From assembly GCA_947258515.1 (NCBI GenBank), contig CAMYIO010000007.1:1-32101 (forward strand): a DNA stretch of 32,101 nucleotides, given 5' to 3'. Of this stretch, positions 8,240 to 16,804 are shown one piece after another. This stretch comes from an uncultured Ectothiorhodospiraceae bacterium. Its GTDB lineage: Bacteria; Pseudomonadota; Gammaproteobacteria; UBA9214. The first letter of the stretch is position 1. Each line of letters starts with the position of its first letter. Under the pieces are notes generated by a model, which saw nothing but the letters and a program-made list of their open reading frames with translations, was not told where the DNA came from and searched no databases. A program made the position numbers and the translations under genes.

Positions 8240-8255
8240 TGGCATAATTCGTGCT
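8240..8255 (+). promoter_or_regulatory. Sigma-54 promoter of glnA
   Basis: TGGCATAATTCGTGCT has the invariant GG (8241-8242) and GC (8253-8254) exactly 10 bp apart, with TGGC and TGCT around them as in the RpoN consensus. The predicted start is near 8266, giving a leader of about 87 nt to the glnA ATG. The two NtrC-type sites upstream make this the nitrogen-regulated promoter. Confidence 0.85.
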
Positions 8256-8290
8256 TCAACAAGAAGCAAGATCGTAAAGATTTTAGTGTC

Positions 8291-8314
8291 CGCCGTTTTC
8301 GCCTGATAACGGCG
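8291..8314 (+). other. Stem-loop in the glnA leader
   Basis: CGCCGTT (8291-8297), a 10-base loop, AACGGCG (8308-8314), followed by a U-rich run (TGTTATTTTT). It lies inside the predicted 5' untranslated region, 38 bp before the glnA start. It could be an attenuator, an mRNA-stabilising structure or incidental. Confidence 0.5.
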
Positions 8315-8352
8315 TGTTATTTTTAGCGCAATTTGATTTGGGAGGAGTTGTA

Positions 8353-9762
8353 ATGTCAGTAGCAAAAGTTAACAAAATGATGAAGGACAACGAGGTGAAA
8401 TACGTTGACCTGCGGTTCACCGATACCATAGGCAAGGAACAGCATGTCACCATGCCCGTGAGTCAGGCGGGCAGCGGCCTGTTCAAGGATGGCAAGATGT
8501 TTGACGGTTCCAGTATCTCCGGCTGGAAGGGTATTAACGAGTCAGACATGGTACTGATGCCGGACACGACCACAGCTGTGATGGACCTGTTCAGTGACGA
8601 GCCTACCATCAATATCCGCTGCGACATTCTTGAACCGATGACCATGCAGGGCTACGAACGTGATCCGCGTTCCATCGCCAGGCGTGCCGAGGATTACCTG
8701 AAATCCACCAGGATTGCCGATACGGCTTTTTTTGGCCCGGAGCCGGAATTCTTCGTGCTCGACGATGTGCGCTGGGGTGCCGACATGAGCGGTTCCTTCT
8801 GCAAGGTGGATTCAGAGGAAGCCTCCTGGAACTCCGAGCGGGTATTTGAAGACGGCAACATCGGTCACCGTCCAACGGTCAAGGGTGGTTATTTCCCGGT
8901 TCCCCCGGTTGATTCGTTGCATGACCTGCGTGGTGCCATGTGTCTGGCTCTCGAGGAGATGGGTGTTTCCGTCGAGGTTCACCATCACGAGGTGGCGACC
9001 GCCGGGCAGTGCGAAATCGGTACCCGCTTCGACACCCTGGTCGCGCGCGCTGATCAGAACCAGATTCTCAAGTACGTGGTGCACAATGTCGCACACGGCT
9101 ACGGCAAGACGGCCACCTTCATGCCAAAGCCGATTGTCGGTGACAATGGCAGCGGCATGCATGTTCACCAGTCACTGGCCAAGGCCGGCAAGAACATCTT
9201 CACCGGCAACAAGTACGGTGGCTTGTCACAGCAGGCCCTGTATTACATCGGCGGTATCTTCAAGCATGCGCGGGCCCTGAATGCCTTTACCAATGCCAGC
9301 ACCAACAGCTACAAGCGCCTGGTGCCCGGTTTCGAGGCACCGGTGATGCTGGCCTACTCGGCCCGCAATCGTTCCGCCTCGGTACGCATTCCATTTGAAT
9401 CCAATCCGAAAGGCCGTCGTGTCGAAATACGTTTCCCCGATTCCGCCGGCAATCCCTATCTGTGTTTTGCATCCATGCTGATGGCTGGTCTTGACGGCAT
9501 CAAGAACAAGATCGATCCGGGCGAGGCCATGGACAAGGACCTGTACGACCTGCCGCCGGAAGAGGAAAGAATGATTTCGACCGTGTGCAGTTCGCTGGAC
9601 CAGGCGCTGGACGCGCTCGATGCTGACCGTGAGTTCCTCACCGCCGGTGGCGTGTTCACTGACGATATGATCGACGGCTATATTGATCTGAAGATGGAAG
9701 AAGTCACGCGTCTGCGCATGACCACCCATCCGGTCGAATTTGATATGTACTACAGTCTCTAG
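8353..9762 (+). CDS. glnA: Glutamine synthetase, type I (GlnA)
   Basis: 469 residues from the ATG at 8353, the same length as the E. coli enzyme. That start is chosen because GGAGGAG (8341-8347) lies 5 bp before it; an in-frame start at 8314 would add 13 unlikely residues. The enzyme joins ammonia to glutamate using ATP, in dodecamers in the cytosol. Family blocks are present: [31 protein letters not shown] and [10 protein letters not shown]. The adenylylation loop has Tyr398 ([10 protein letters not shown]), Tyr397 after Met removal, so control by GlnE is expected. Transcription is predicted from the sigma-54/NtrC promoter upstream, and a strong terminator follows at 9786-9815. Confidence 0.98.
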   Translation: MSVAKVNKMMKDNEVKYVDLRFTDTIGKEQHVTMPVSQAGSGLFKDGKMFDGSSISGWKGINESDMVLMPDTTTAVMDLFSDEPTINIRCDILEPMTMQGYERDPRSIARRAEDYLKSTRIADTAFFGPEPEFFVLDDVRWGADMSGSFCKVDSEEASWNSERVFEDGNIGHRPTVKGGYFPVPPVDSLHDLRGAMCLALEEMGVSVEVHHHEVATAGQCEIGTRFDTLVARADQNQILKYVVHNVAHGYGKTATFMPKPIVGDNGSGMHVHQSLAKAGKNIFTGNKYGGLSQQALYYIGGIFKHARALNAFTNASTNSYKRLVPGFEAPVMLAYSARNRSASVRIPFESNPKGRRVEIRFPDSAGNPYLCFASMLMAGLDGIKNKIDPGEAMDKDLYDLPPEEERMISTVCSSLDQALDALDADREFLTAGGVFTDDMIDGYIDLKMEEVTRLRMTTHPVEFDMYYSL

Positions 9763-9785
9763 CCGGCTCGCAGTGTTGTACCATA

Positions 9786-9815
9786 AAGCCCCGCTCCGGT
9801 AGCGGGGCTTTTTTT
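9786..9815 (+). terminator. Strong rho-independent terminator of glnA
   Basis: A perfect 10-bp stem, AAGCCCCGCT / AGCGGGGCTT (9786-9795 and 9801-9810), a 5-base loop and a T-run through 9815. It separates glnA from the DUF4124 gene, whose start is only 26 bp further, so that gene would depend on read-through or a promoter inside this region. Confidence 0.93.
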
Positions 9816-9840
9816 ATCTGTGTGGTATAAAGGTGAAACT

Positions 9841-10614
9841 ATGCGCGTGCCAGTAATACTGTTATTGATTTTTGCGGTTAACGCGCATGCGGACGTCTAC
9901 AAGTCCATCAATGCGGACGGAGAGGTGGTCTATACCGACCGGCCAACACAGGGTGCGGAGCGTGTGAAAATGCCGGCCCTGCCATCGTATACACCACGGC
10001 CGTTAAGGAGCCCCGGTCGCTCTGCACCTGCGCTTGAGCAGCAACTGCAATATGAGCGCTTTAGCATCACCCGTCCTGCCAATGACGCCACCATCAGGAA
10101 CAATCTCGGTACGGTCGAGATAGCAACACGACTGCTACCGGCGCTGCTGACAGCACTGGGCCACAGAATCCAGTATTACCTCGATGGCGTGGCACACGGT
10201 GCTTTGCATGACAGCACCACACTGACCCTGAGCAATGTCGAGCGCGGCGAGCACCGGCTCTCGGCCAGTGTCGTGGATGCGACAGGAACCGTCCTGATAT
10301 CAACAGCGGAGACGACGGTGTTCGTGAAGCGTGCTTCAAAACTGCACGGTAACAGGCAGGGGTCAGTGACAGATAACCCGGGTTATATCACGGACAATCC
10401 AAACCTTGTCGGCGATGAAGGCTTTCAGCCCTATCTGCGCAGGGACATCGCTGACTTCAGTGGCAATGCGGCAGACGACGATGACGCTGAGCTCGCAGAG
10501 CAACCGGCAAACCCCGGTTTTCGTAACCGCAATCCTAATATTCTCAGCCCCAACCCGAATATTCTTTCGCCCAATCCGAACCTGATCAATCCACCACGGC
10601 CCACGGAAGACTGA
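9841..10614 (+). CDS. Secreted DUF4124-domain protein with Asn-Pro-rich tail
   Basis: 257 residues from ATG 9841, preceded by AGGTGA at 9831-9836; a GTG start at 9820 would add seven residues before the signal peptide and is less likely. Residues 1-16 form a signal peptide (hydrophobic, ending NAHA before DVYKS). The DUF4124 segment follows (DVYKSINADGEVVYTDRP). Residues about 80-175 look like an Ig-like beta domain. The C-terminus is low-complexity with repeated NPN(I/L) units (NPNILSPNPNILSPNPNLI). Export to the periplasm is likely; the function is unknown. It sits between glnA and ntrBC, a position I recall for DUF4124 genes in other gammaproteobacteria, but no nitrogen role is established. 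Confidence 0.85.
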   Translation: MRVPVILLLIFAVNAHADVYKSINADGEVVYTDRPTQGAERVKMPALPSYTPRPLRSPGRSAPALEQQLQYERFSITRPANDATIRNNLGTVEIATRLLPALLTALGHRIQYYLDGVAHGALHDSTTLTLSNVERGEHRLSASVVDATGTVLISTAETTVFVKRASKLHGNRQGSVTDNPGYITDNPNLVGDEGFQPYLRRDIADFSGNAADDDDAELAEQPANPGFRNRNPNILSPNPNILSPNPNLINPPRPTED

Positions 10615-10619
10615 CTCAG

Positions 10620-10636
10620 TGCACCATACTGGTGCA
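10620..10636. promoter_or_regulatory. Perfect NtrC-type site upstream of ntrB (also terminator-like)
   Basis: TGCACCATACTGGTGCA is a perfect 7-bp inverted repeat with a 3-base centre and matches the NtrC consensus at all arm positions. It starts 5 bp after the DUF4124 stop codon. A run of five T follows (10637-10641), so the same bases could act as a rho-independent terminator on the plus strand. A TATACT hexamer (10653-10658) lies just downstream, so bound NtrC might also block a sigma-70 promoter, as at enteric glnLp. Confidence 0.8.
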
Positions 10637-10761
10637 TTTTTGCTGCAGTTGTTATACTGCGGTGGCTTACCCCTGTTGTCCACGTGTGTTTGATTATATA
10701 TAACCAATTGAAATTTAATGAATATATTATATTTTTCGGAAGATCGATCGATTTGATGATG

Positions 10762-10778
10762 TTGGTTTGTTTTTTGCA
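10762..10778 (+). promoter_or_regulatory. Sigma-54-like promoter directly before ntrB
   Basis: TTGGTTTGTTTTTTGCA has GG (10764-10765) and GC (10776-10777) separated by exactly 10 bp. The predicted start, near 10789, is only about 4 bp before the ntrB ATG, so the transcript would be nearly leaderless. The NtrC-type site is about 160 bp upstream of that start. The T-rich spacer departs from the usual CAC after TGG, so this is less certain than the glnA promoter. Confidence 0.5.
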
Positions 10779-10792
10779 CTAAAAAACACGTT

Positions 10793-11875
10793 ATGACTGC
10801 AGATTCCCCTCTATCCGAAGTAAATGCCGATCGGATACTCGACAACATGGGAACCGCGGTATTGGTATTCGATGCCCGCTTCAGACTGGTGTCGATCAAT
10901 CAGGCAGGCGAGGTGATGCTGGCCCACAGCGCGCGTCATGTCTGTGGTCGCAGAGTCAACGAACTGGTCCTGAATGCAGAAACGATAATGGAACAAATTA
11001 CCGGCTCCCTGGCCTCGGGGCGGGTAGTCAATCAGCGCAGCTGCCTGCTGGAGTTACCGGATGCAGCGAGCCTGCGAGTCAACTGTACCTTTACACCGAT
11101 GACAGACACTGCCGGCAACCACGAGGTACTGCTCGAGTTGCGCCAGATAGATCACCACCTGCGTGTCGAGCAGGAGGAGCGGCTCATTACGCAACAACAG
11201 GCCACACATGAACTGCTGCGCGGACTCGCACATGAGATCAAGAATCCGCTGGGCGGATTACGTGCTGCTGCACAATTACTGGAGCGGGAAATCAGTGATA
11301 CCGGGCTGAAGGAATTTACCCATATCATTATCAGCGAGGCAGATCGCCTGCAGTCATTGCTGGACCGCATGCTGGGCCCCAACAATTTGCCCAACATCCA
11401 GGCTGTCAATATTCACGACGTGCTCGAGCATGTGCGTGAACTGGTGCGGGTCGAAGCAGGTGAGCGCTTGCTGATAAAGTCTGACTATGATCCGGGTCTG
11501 CCGGACTTGCAGGCCGACAGGGACCTGCTGCTGCAATCAGTGCTCAACATCGTGCGCAATGCGGCACAGGCGCTGGAAAACGACGGCGTGATCACCCTGC
11601 GCACGCGCATACAGCGAAATTTCAATATCGGCAGCCATAAGCATCGCCTCGTTGCGCGTATAGAAGTGATTGATAACGGCCCCGGAATCAAGGAAGAATT
11701 GCGCAAGCAGATTTTCTACCCGATGATTACCGGTCGCAGTGATGGCACCGGCCTGGGGTTGTCTATCGCGCAGGCAATGATCAGTCGTCACCAGGGCCTG
11801 ATTGAATGCAGCAGTCAACCGGGAAAAACCGTATTTACAATTTTGCTGCCACTGGACGGAAAGCATGAGCCATAA
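10793..11875 (+). CDS. ntrB: Nitrogen regulation sensor histidine kinase NtrB (GlnL)
   Basis: 360 residues, cytosolic. A PAS domain occupies about 15-125. The dimerisation/phosphoacceptor region follows with His147 (GLAHEIKNPLGG), and a GHL-type ATPase domain fills about 250-355 (DNGPGI, GTGLGLSIA). In the family, PII protein switches NtrB between kinase and phosphatase acting on NtrC. The ATG at 10793 has no visible Shine-Dalgarno; upstream is a sigma-54-like element ending 14 bp before it. The next in-frame ATG (residue 19) would cut into the PAS domain, so the annotated start is preferred. The 3' end overlaps ntrC by 11 bp, which implies coupled translation. Confidence 0.95.
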   Translation: MTADSPLSEVNADRILDNMGTAVLVFDARFRLVSINQAGEVMLAHSARHVCGRRVNELVLNAETIMEQITGSLASGRVVNQRSCLLELPDAASLRVNCTFTPMTDTAGNHEVLLELRQIDHHLRVEQEERLITQQQATHELLRGLAHEIKNPLGGLRAAAQLLEREISDTGLKEFTHIIISEADRLQSLLDRMLGPNNLPNIQAVNIHDVLEHVRELVRVEAGERLLIKSDYDPGLPDLQADRDLLLQSVLNIVRNAAQALENDGVITLRTRIQRNFNIGSHKHRLVARIEVIDNGPGIKEELRKQIFYPMITGRSDGTGLGLSIAQAMISRHQGLIECSSQPGKTVFTILLPLDGKHEP

Positions 11876-13271
11876 CGAAACAATCTGTGTCATCGATGAT
11901 GACAGTTCAATTCGCTGGGTGCTGGACAAGGCGCTCGGCAATGCCGGGCTGCAGGTCGCGGCATTTGATTCCGCAGACAGTGCACTGCAGGCCATCAGCA
12001 AACAGGAGCCGGCCGTCATCGTGACCGATATTCGCATGCCGGGCATGGACGGGCTGGCGCTGCTGGAGCACATCCATGGTCGTTATCCGGACTTGCCGGT
12101 GATTATCATGACGGCCCACTCCGATCTTGATAGTGCTGTTTCGGCCTACAAGGGTGGGGCCTTCGAGTATCTGCCAAAGCCGTTTGACATCGATGAAGCC
12201 GTGGCACTGGTCAGCCGCGCACTTGAATTGCGCGCCTCGAAACAGGTGGAAATGGTACCGCAGGTACTGGAGGAGGCACCGGAAATCATCGGCAAGGCAA
12301 CCGCGATGCAGGAAGTGTTTCGCGCCATCGGCCGCCTGGCGCACTCCAATGCCACGGTATTGATCAATGGTGAGTCGGGTACCGGAAAAGAGCTGGTTGC
12401 ACTGGCATTACATCAGCACAGTGCACGCGCAAAGCAGCCGTTTGTGGCGCTGAACATGGCGGCAATTCCCCGTGATTTACTGGAGTCCGAGCTATTCGGT
12501 CATGAACGAGGTGCGTTCACCGGGGCGCAAAACCGCCGTGCCGGACGTTTTGAGCAGGCCAATGGCGGTACGCTGATGCTGGATGAGATCGGTGATATGC
12601 CGGCCGAGTTGCAGACCCGCCTGCTACGTGTGCTGGCGGATGGCGTGTTTTATCCCGTCGGTGCACACACACCCAAAAAGGTCGATGTGCGTATTATTGC
12701 AGCGACCCACCAGAACCTGGAGCTGCGGGTGCGCGACGGACGGTTTCGTGAAGATCTGTTTCATCGTCTTAATGTTATTCGTATCCAGATCCCGCCGCTG
12801 CGTGAACGCCGTGAGGACATACCGCTGTTAATGAAGCACTTCCTGCAAAAGGCCGCCACCGAACTGGAAGTCGAGACAAAAACGTTGACCAGGGAAGCGG
12901 CTTCCATGCTGTCGGCTCTGGCCTGGCCTGGTAATGTACGGCAGCTTGAGAATTTATGCCGCTTGTTAACTGTGATGGCACCCGGTCAGGAAATCCATGT
13001 CGAGGACCTGCCGGATGAATTGATTGCGGCAGAGCACGGCACGACGCAGCCGACGGCAGACTGGCAAGGCCTGTTGCGGCAATGGGCACAACAGCAACTG
13101 GCAGGCGGGGCACAGCAGTTGCTGGATGAAGCGGTACCCGACTTTGAGCGCGTGCTCATAGAGGTTGCCTTGCAGCAAACCGGCGGGCGGCGCCAGGATG
13201 CGGCGCGCTTGCTCGGCTGGGGTCGCAATACGCTGACGCGCAAGTTGAAGGAGCTCGAAAGCCCCCGCTAG
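11865..13271 (+). CDS. ntrC: Nitrogen regulation response regulator NtrC (GlnG)
   Basis: 468 residues from the ATG at 11865; an upstream in-frame start at 11802 lies inside ntrB and is rejected. The receiver domain has phosphoacceptor Asp55 ([11 protein letters not shown]). The AAA+ domain has Walker A GESGTGKE and the sigma-54-contacting GAFTGA loop, followed by the DEIGDMP Walker B region. The C-terminal Fis-type helix-turn-helix ([20 protein letters not shown]) binds enhancers of the TGCAC-N7-GTGCA kind, three of which are in this window. It activates RNA polymerase-sigma54 by ATP hydrolysis when phosphorylated by NtrB. Its last 4 bp overlap the end of the convergent pyrD. Confidence 0.97.
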   Translation: MSHNETICVIDDDSSIRWVLDKALGNAGLQVAAFDSADSALQAISKQEPAVIVTDIRMPGMDGLALLEHIHGRYPDLPVIIMTAHSDLDSAVSAYKGGAFEYLPKPFDIDEAVALVSRALELRASKQVEMVPQVLEEAPEIIGKATAMQEVFRAIGRLAHSNATVLINGESGTGKELVALALHQHSARAKQPFVALNMAAIPRDLLESELFGHERGAFTGAQNRRAGRFEQANGGTLMLDEIGDMPAELQTRLLRVLADGVFYPVGAHTPKKVDVRIIAATHQNLELRVRDGRFREDLFHRLNVIRIQIPPLRERREDIPLLMKHFLQKAATELEVETKTLTREAASMLSALAWPGNVRQLENLCRLLTVMAPGQEIHVEDLPDELIAAEHGTTQPTADWQGLLRQWAQQQLAGGAQQLLDEAVPDFERVLIEVALQQTGGRRQDAARLLGWGRNTLTRKLKELESPR

Positions 13272-14242
13272 ACCGTGCACGGGCTGTTAGCAGCCGGGTT
13301 GAGCAACAGACTGCCGGTGAGTTCGCTGACCGAGGCCAGTTGATGCCGCTCAAGGTAGTCCAGCATGCCACGGTTCAGCTTGTCGCATAGCAGTGGGTCA
13401 TAGAACAGTGCGGTACCGACACCGACGGCGCTGGCACCGGCAAGGAGGAACTCGATGGTGTCCGTAGCCGTGGTGATACCGCCCTGGCCAATAATGGGAA
13501 TGTTGTGCGCCTTGCAGACCTGGTAGACCTGGTGCACCTTCAACAGCGCCACCGGTTTGATGGCCGGACCGGACAGCCCGCCCTGGTTGTTGCCGATGAC
13601 CGGTGTGCGTTTCTCGACATCGATGGCCATGCCCATCAGGGTGTTGATCACGGCGAAACCGTCGGTACCGGCGTCGATGCAGCGGCGGGCATTATCGCTG
13701 ATGTCGGTCTGGTTGGGCGACAGTTTGGTGATCAGTGGTTTGCGGGTTACCGCGCGGCAGGCCGCGACCACGCGTGCCGACATGTCCGGGTCATTGCCGA
13801 AAGTGACCCCGCCTTCCCTGACGTTCGGGCAGGAGATATTGATCTCGATGGCATCGATGGGGGAATCATCAAAGCGGCGCGTGACCTCTGCATATTCCTC
13901 CACCGTGGAACCGGAGACATTGGCAATAAAGCGTGTTTCACTGAAGTCCAGCGACGGCAGGATGTGCTTGATGACATGGTCTGTACCCGGGTTTTGAAGA
14001 CCGATGGCATTGAGCATGCCGGCCGGTGTTTCCGCGACCCGGTGTGGCCGGTTGCCGAGCCGCGGTTGCAGCGTGGTACCCTTCAGGCAGATGGCACCGA
14101 CATCCCGGTTGGAAAAGCCGGCAACCCGGGTATATTCTTCGCCGAAGCCGACGCAGCCGGATAACAGGACCAGTGGCGATGTCAGCGGCATCCCGCAGAA
14201 ATCCACTGCCAGTTTTTGCCGTTCAGTGTCTGTCATCACCAT
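13268..14242 (-). CDS. pyrD: Dihydroorotate dehydrogenase, class 1B-like catalytic subunit
   Basis: 324 residues from ATG 14242 (a TTG one codon earlier and an ATG at 14236 are alternatives). A TIM-barrel FMN enzyme that oxidises dihydroorotate to orotate. The active-site base is Cys138 (INISCPNV), which marks class 1; the usual membrane-bound gammaproteobacterial class 2 enzyme uses serine. The segment [19 protein letters not shown] is typical of class 1B. FMN-binding blocks [10 protein letters not shown] and [15 protein letters not shown] are present. Class 1B enzymes normally work with the Fe-S/FAD subunit PyrK, and no pyrK gene lies in this window. The gene is convergent with ntrC (4-bp overlap) and divergent from trmL (30 bp between starts). 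Confidence 0.85.
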   Translation of the reverse strand: MVMTDTERQKLAVDFCGMPLTSPLVLLSGCVGFGEEYTRVAGFSNRDVGAICLKGTTLQPRLGNRPHRVAETPAGMLNAIGLQNPGTDHVIKHILPSLDFSETRFIANVSGSTVEEYAEVTRRFDDSPIDAIEINISCPNVREGGVTFGNDPDMSARVVAACRAVTRKPLITKLSPNQTDISDNARRCIDAGTDGFAVINTLMGMAIDVEKRTPVIGNNQGGLSGPAIKPVALLKVHQVYQVCKAHNIPIIGQGGITTATDTIEFLLAGASAVGVGTALFYDPLLCDKLNRGMLDYLERHQLASVSELTGSLLLNPAANSPCTV

Positions 14243-14272
14243 CAACTAGATTCCGGACTGCAGGGGTTCCTG

Positions 14273-14746
14273 ATGTTTCATGTGGTGTTGTATCAGCCGG
14301 AGATTCCGCCCAATACGGGCAATATCATACGCCTTTGCGCCAATACCGGCAGTGCCTTGCACCTCATTCATCCACTCGGGTTTGAACTGGATGATCGCAA
14401 GTTGCGCCGCGCGGGTCTCGACTACCGCGAGTGGGCCACCATGCATGAGCATGACTCACTGGACGCCTTTATTGAAACCATCAAGCCGCTTCGGCTATGG
14501 GCCGTGTCGACCAGGGGCGCACGTTGCTACTCGGAGCCCGGTTACGCGGCGGGTGATGCCTTCCTGTTCGGACCGGAAACACGCGGCCTGCCCGATGAGG
14601 TGCTGCAGGCGATCGGTCGCACAGCCGTGTTGCGTGTGCCGATGACTGCTAACAGCCGTAGCCTGAATCTTTCGAATACCGTGTCCATACTGGTATACGA
14701 GGCCTGGCGACAACAGGCCTTCAAGGGTTCAACTGACGGACTCTGA
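14273..14746 (+). CDS. trmL: tRNA (cytidine/uridine-34-2'-O)-methyltransferase TrmL
   Basis: 157 residues from ATG 14273, equal to E. coli TrmL; the ATG is preceded by AGGGG (14262-14266). An in-frame ATG at 14216 would lie within the divergent pyrD and is rejected. A SPOUT methyltransferase that methylates the wobble-base ribose of tRNA-Leu isoacceptors using SAM. Motifs: the N-terminal [20 protein letters not shown], then [10 protein letters not shown], and [19 protein letters not shown] forming the trefoil knot. The last 18 bp overlap the end of the convergent gpsA, so the two stop codons lie within each other's coding sequence. Confidence 0.95.
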   Translation: MFHVVLYQPEIPPNTGNIIRLCANTGSALHLIHPLGFELDDRKLRRAGLDYREWATMHEHDSLDAFIETIKPLRLWAVSTRGARCYSEPGYAAGDAFLFGPETRGLPDEVLQAIGRTAVLRVPMTANSRSLNLSNTVSILVYEAWRQQAFKGSTDGL

Positions 14747-15736
14747 TTTAATTTCGCGTGCCAGCAGGTTATGCACGGCTTCAGCCGGTGGCAATCCTTC
14801 GTGCAGTACGCGGTAGACCTGCTCGGAAATCGGCAATTCAACCCGGTATCGTTCGGCGAGTTGCACCACTTCCCGGGCCGTGTTGTAACCCTCAACGACC
14901 TGGCCAATGTCCTTAATGGCCGTGTCGATTGCCGTGCCTTTTCCCAGCGCCAGCCCCAGTCGCCGGTTGCGCGACTGGTCATCGGTGCAGGTGAGGATCA
15001 GGTCGCCGACACCGGACAGACCCATCAGGGTTTCACGGCGCGCACCCATGGCATCGCCGAGGCGGATGATTTCCGCAAGCCCGCGTGTAATCAGTGCCGC
15101 GCGGCCATTGGCGCCGAATTGCATGCCATCGGCAATACCTGTGCCAATCGCAAGGACGTTCTTCACCGTTCCACCCAGCTGCACACCCAGCATGTCGTCA
15201 CTGGTGTAGGCACGCATGGTGCCACCATGCAGACGGCTCGCGATGTCGTTGGCAAACACCGGGTTGTATGAGGCGACGGTCAGTGCGGTTGGTAGACCGG
15301 CAGCGACTTCCCTGGCAAAGGTGGGTCCGGACACCACGGCAGCCGGATAGCTCGAGCCCAGCACATCCTCAAAGACATCACTCATAAACTTGCCGCTGAC
15401 ATGTTCCAGACCCTTGGTGGCCCAGGCGATGCGCGATTTTTCGTTAAGCAATGGCGCTACACTGGTCAGTACCTCGCGAAAGGCGTGGCTGGGAACGACG
15501 ATCAACAGGTCACGGTTGGCCTGTACCGCCCTGGCCAGGCCGGTTTCTATCACCAGGGATTCAGGAAACTGAAAGTCGGGGAGATACTGCCGGTTCTGGC
15601 GTTCCCGGGACAGTGTCGCCATGAAATCCGCTTCGTGGCCCCACAGGGAGGTTGCATTGTTATTCGTTGCCAGCCGGATGGCGAGTGCCGTGCCCCATGA
15701 GCCGGCGCCGAGGACAGTGATTCCGTTATCGCGCAT
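14729..15736 (-). CDS. gpsA: Glycerol-3-phosphate dehydrogenase [NAD(P)+]
   Basis: 335 residues, normal size. It reduces dihydroxyacetone phosphate to sn-glycerol 3-phosphate for phospholipid synthesis in the cytosol. The N-terminal Rossmann motif [12 protein letters not shown] is at about 9-20. The catalytic lysine lies in [17 protein letters not shown]. It is the last gene of the ArsR-like/rhodanese/secB/gpsA run. A 46-bp gap separates it from secB. In enterics cysE and trmL follow gpsA on the same strand; here cysE is absent and trmL faces it convergently. No clear Shine-Dalgarno is seen before the ATG. Confidence 0.96.
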   Translation of the reverse strand: MRDNGITVLGAGSWGTALAIRLATNNNATSLWGHEADFMATLSRERQNRQYLPDFQFPESLVIETGLARAVQANRDLLIVVPSHAFREVLTSVAPLLNEKSRIAWATKGLEHVSGKFMSDVFEDVLGSSYPAAVVSGPTFAREVAAGLPTALTVASYNPVFANDIASRLHGGTMRAYTSDDMLGVQLGGTVKNVLAIGTGIADGMQFGANGRAALITRGLAEIIRLGDAMGARRETLMGLSGVGDLILTCTDDQSRNRRLGLALGKGTAIDTAIKDIGQVVEGYNTAREVVQLAERYRVELPISEQVYRVLHEGLPPAEAVHNLLAREIKSESVS

Positions 15737-15782
15737 TTATTTGCGGGGGAGCCGAATTTCCGTTAAGTCGGGGGATGCGTAG

Positions 15783-16268
15783 CTAATGTTTTGTTGTCGC
15801 CGTCTTTGCGGCTTGTGCTTCCTCGAGCCGCTTTTTATACATCAGATCAAAGTTGATCGGTGACAGGAGCAGCTGGGGGAAACCGCCCTTTGTGACCAGA
15901 TCGGAGAGCGCGGCACAGGCATAGGGGTAAAGGAAGCGGTTGCAAAAGACATTATGAAGGCGTTGAACTTCGTCGGGCTCGTGACCTGTAATAGAAAAGA
16001 TTCCTGCCTGGTGCACCTCGGCAAGATAGGCGGTTTCACCATTTACCGTGACCGTGACGGTTAGTGCGAGTATCACCTCATGCTGACCATCGTTGGTCAG
16101 TGCCGCACTGTTGCCGACCTGGAATTCAAGATTGGGTTTCCATTCTTTCAGGAAAATTGCGGGTGAGTTCGGCGTCTCGAAGGATACGTCTTTAAGATAG
16201 ATCTTTAGCAGCTGAATGGATTTCTGTTCTCCCTCGTTCTGAGGGGCTGCCGATTGTTTATCCGCCAT
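15783..16268 (-). CDS. secB: Protein-export chaperone SecB
   Basis: 161 residues. A cytosolic tetrameric chaperone that keeps preproteins unfolded and delivers them to SecA. The core YLKDVSFETPNSP and the later FCNRFLYPYACAALSDLV segment and GGFPQLLLSPINFDLMY block are the family signature. The C-terminal tail is short and charged. AAGGA lies about 8 bp before the ATG. It is flanked by gpsA downstream and the rhodanese gene upstream, a conserved neighbourhood, although the glutaredoxin gene grxC that usually lies between rhodanese and secB is missing: only 42 bp separate them. Confidence 0.97.
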   Translation of the reverse strand: MADKQSAAPQNEGEQKSIQLLKIYLKDVSFETPNSPAIFLKEWKPNLEFQVGNSAALTNDGQHEVILALTVTVTVNGETAYLAEVHQAGIFSITGHEPDEVQRLHNVFCNRFLYPYACAALSDLVTKGGFPQLLLSPINFDLMYKKRLEEAQAAKTATTKH

Positions 16269-16310
16269 GGGTAGGATTCCTTAGTAATCTATTCTGAGCT
16301 GAAAGACCGG

Positions 16311-16742
16311 TTAACTGTTTTTGGTCAGTGGCAGTTCCGCTTTTTGCCAGGCCAGAACACCGCCTTTCAGGTTATATACCGATTCAAACCCCTGTTTGCT
16401 GAGCTTGTTGCATAGCGCTGTGGAGCGCTGTCCTCGCTGGCAATAAACAACCACCGGACGTTCTCGGTGCTTGCTAAGGGACGCCGGAATGTCTGCATTC
16501 CCTGTTGGCACGTTAACGGCATTTGCAATATGGCCTTCACGATAGTCCTTGTCGGTGCGCATATCAATCATGGTGGCATTCTCATGATTGAGCAGGCGGG
16601 TGGCTTCGGCGGGACTGACCTCTTTGACACGACTGAGGCGCTGCTGTATCTCGGATACAATCAGCATCACGACAATGGCAAACAAGGCCATCACCAGCAG
16701 ACGGTGGTTACCGGCAAATTCTATCAGCTGGTGAGTATCCAT
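16311..16742 (-). CDS. Membrane-anchored rhodanese-like sulfurtransferase (YibN type)
   Basis: 143 residues. One transmembrane helix at about 14-30, then a single rhodanese domain with active-site Cys101 in the loop YCQRGQRS, which has the usual six-residue loop shape. It probably handles persulfide sulfur on the cytoplasmic face of the inner membrane. The position before secB and gpsA matches E. coli yibN, where the neighbour grxC is replaced here by direct contact with secB. Directly upstream on the same strand, 62 bp away, lies an ArsR-type regulator with a cysteine pair, so the expression of this gene may respond to sulfide or persulfides (inference). Confidence 0.88.
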   Translation of the reverse strand: MDTHQLIEFAGNHRLLVMALFAIVVMLIVSEIQQRLSRVKEVSPAEATRLLNHENATMIDMRTDKDYREGHIANAVNVPTGNADIPASLSKHRERPVVVYCQRGQRSTALCNKLSKQGFESVYNLKGGVLAWQKAELPLTKNS

Positions 16743-16804
16743 CGGGCTAAAAGTCTTTGTTGAGAAGAAAAATGATTCGGGGTGTTAGATTACAGAACAG
16801 TTAC

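Noticed and set aside
10527-10605. Short direct repeats in the DUF4124 gene end as a possible CRISPR or tandem array
   Set aside because: The units (about 24-27 bp) stay in frame and code for NPN repeats with no spacers; a protein repeat.
10708-10733. TTGAAA with TATTAT/TATATT as a sigma-70 promoter for ntrB
   Set aside because: Spacers of 11-14 bp are too short; the AT-rich stretch gives such matches easily.
13505-14164. 219-codon plus-strand frame opposite pyrD
   Set aside because: Entirely antisense to a conserved enzyme, with composition typical of a shadow frame.
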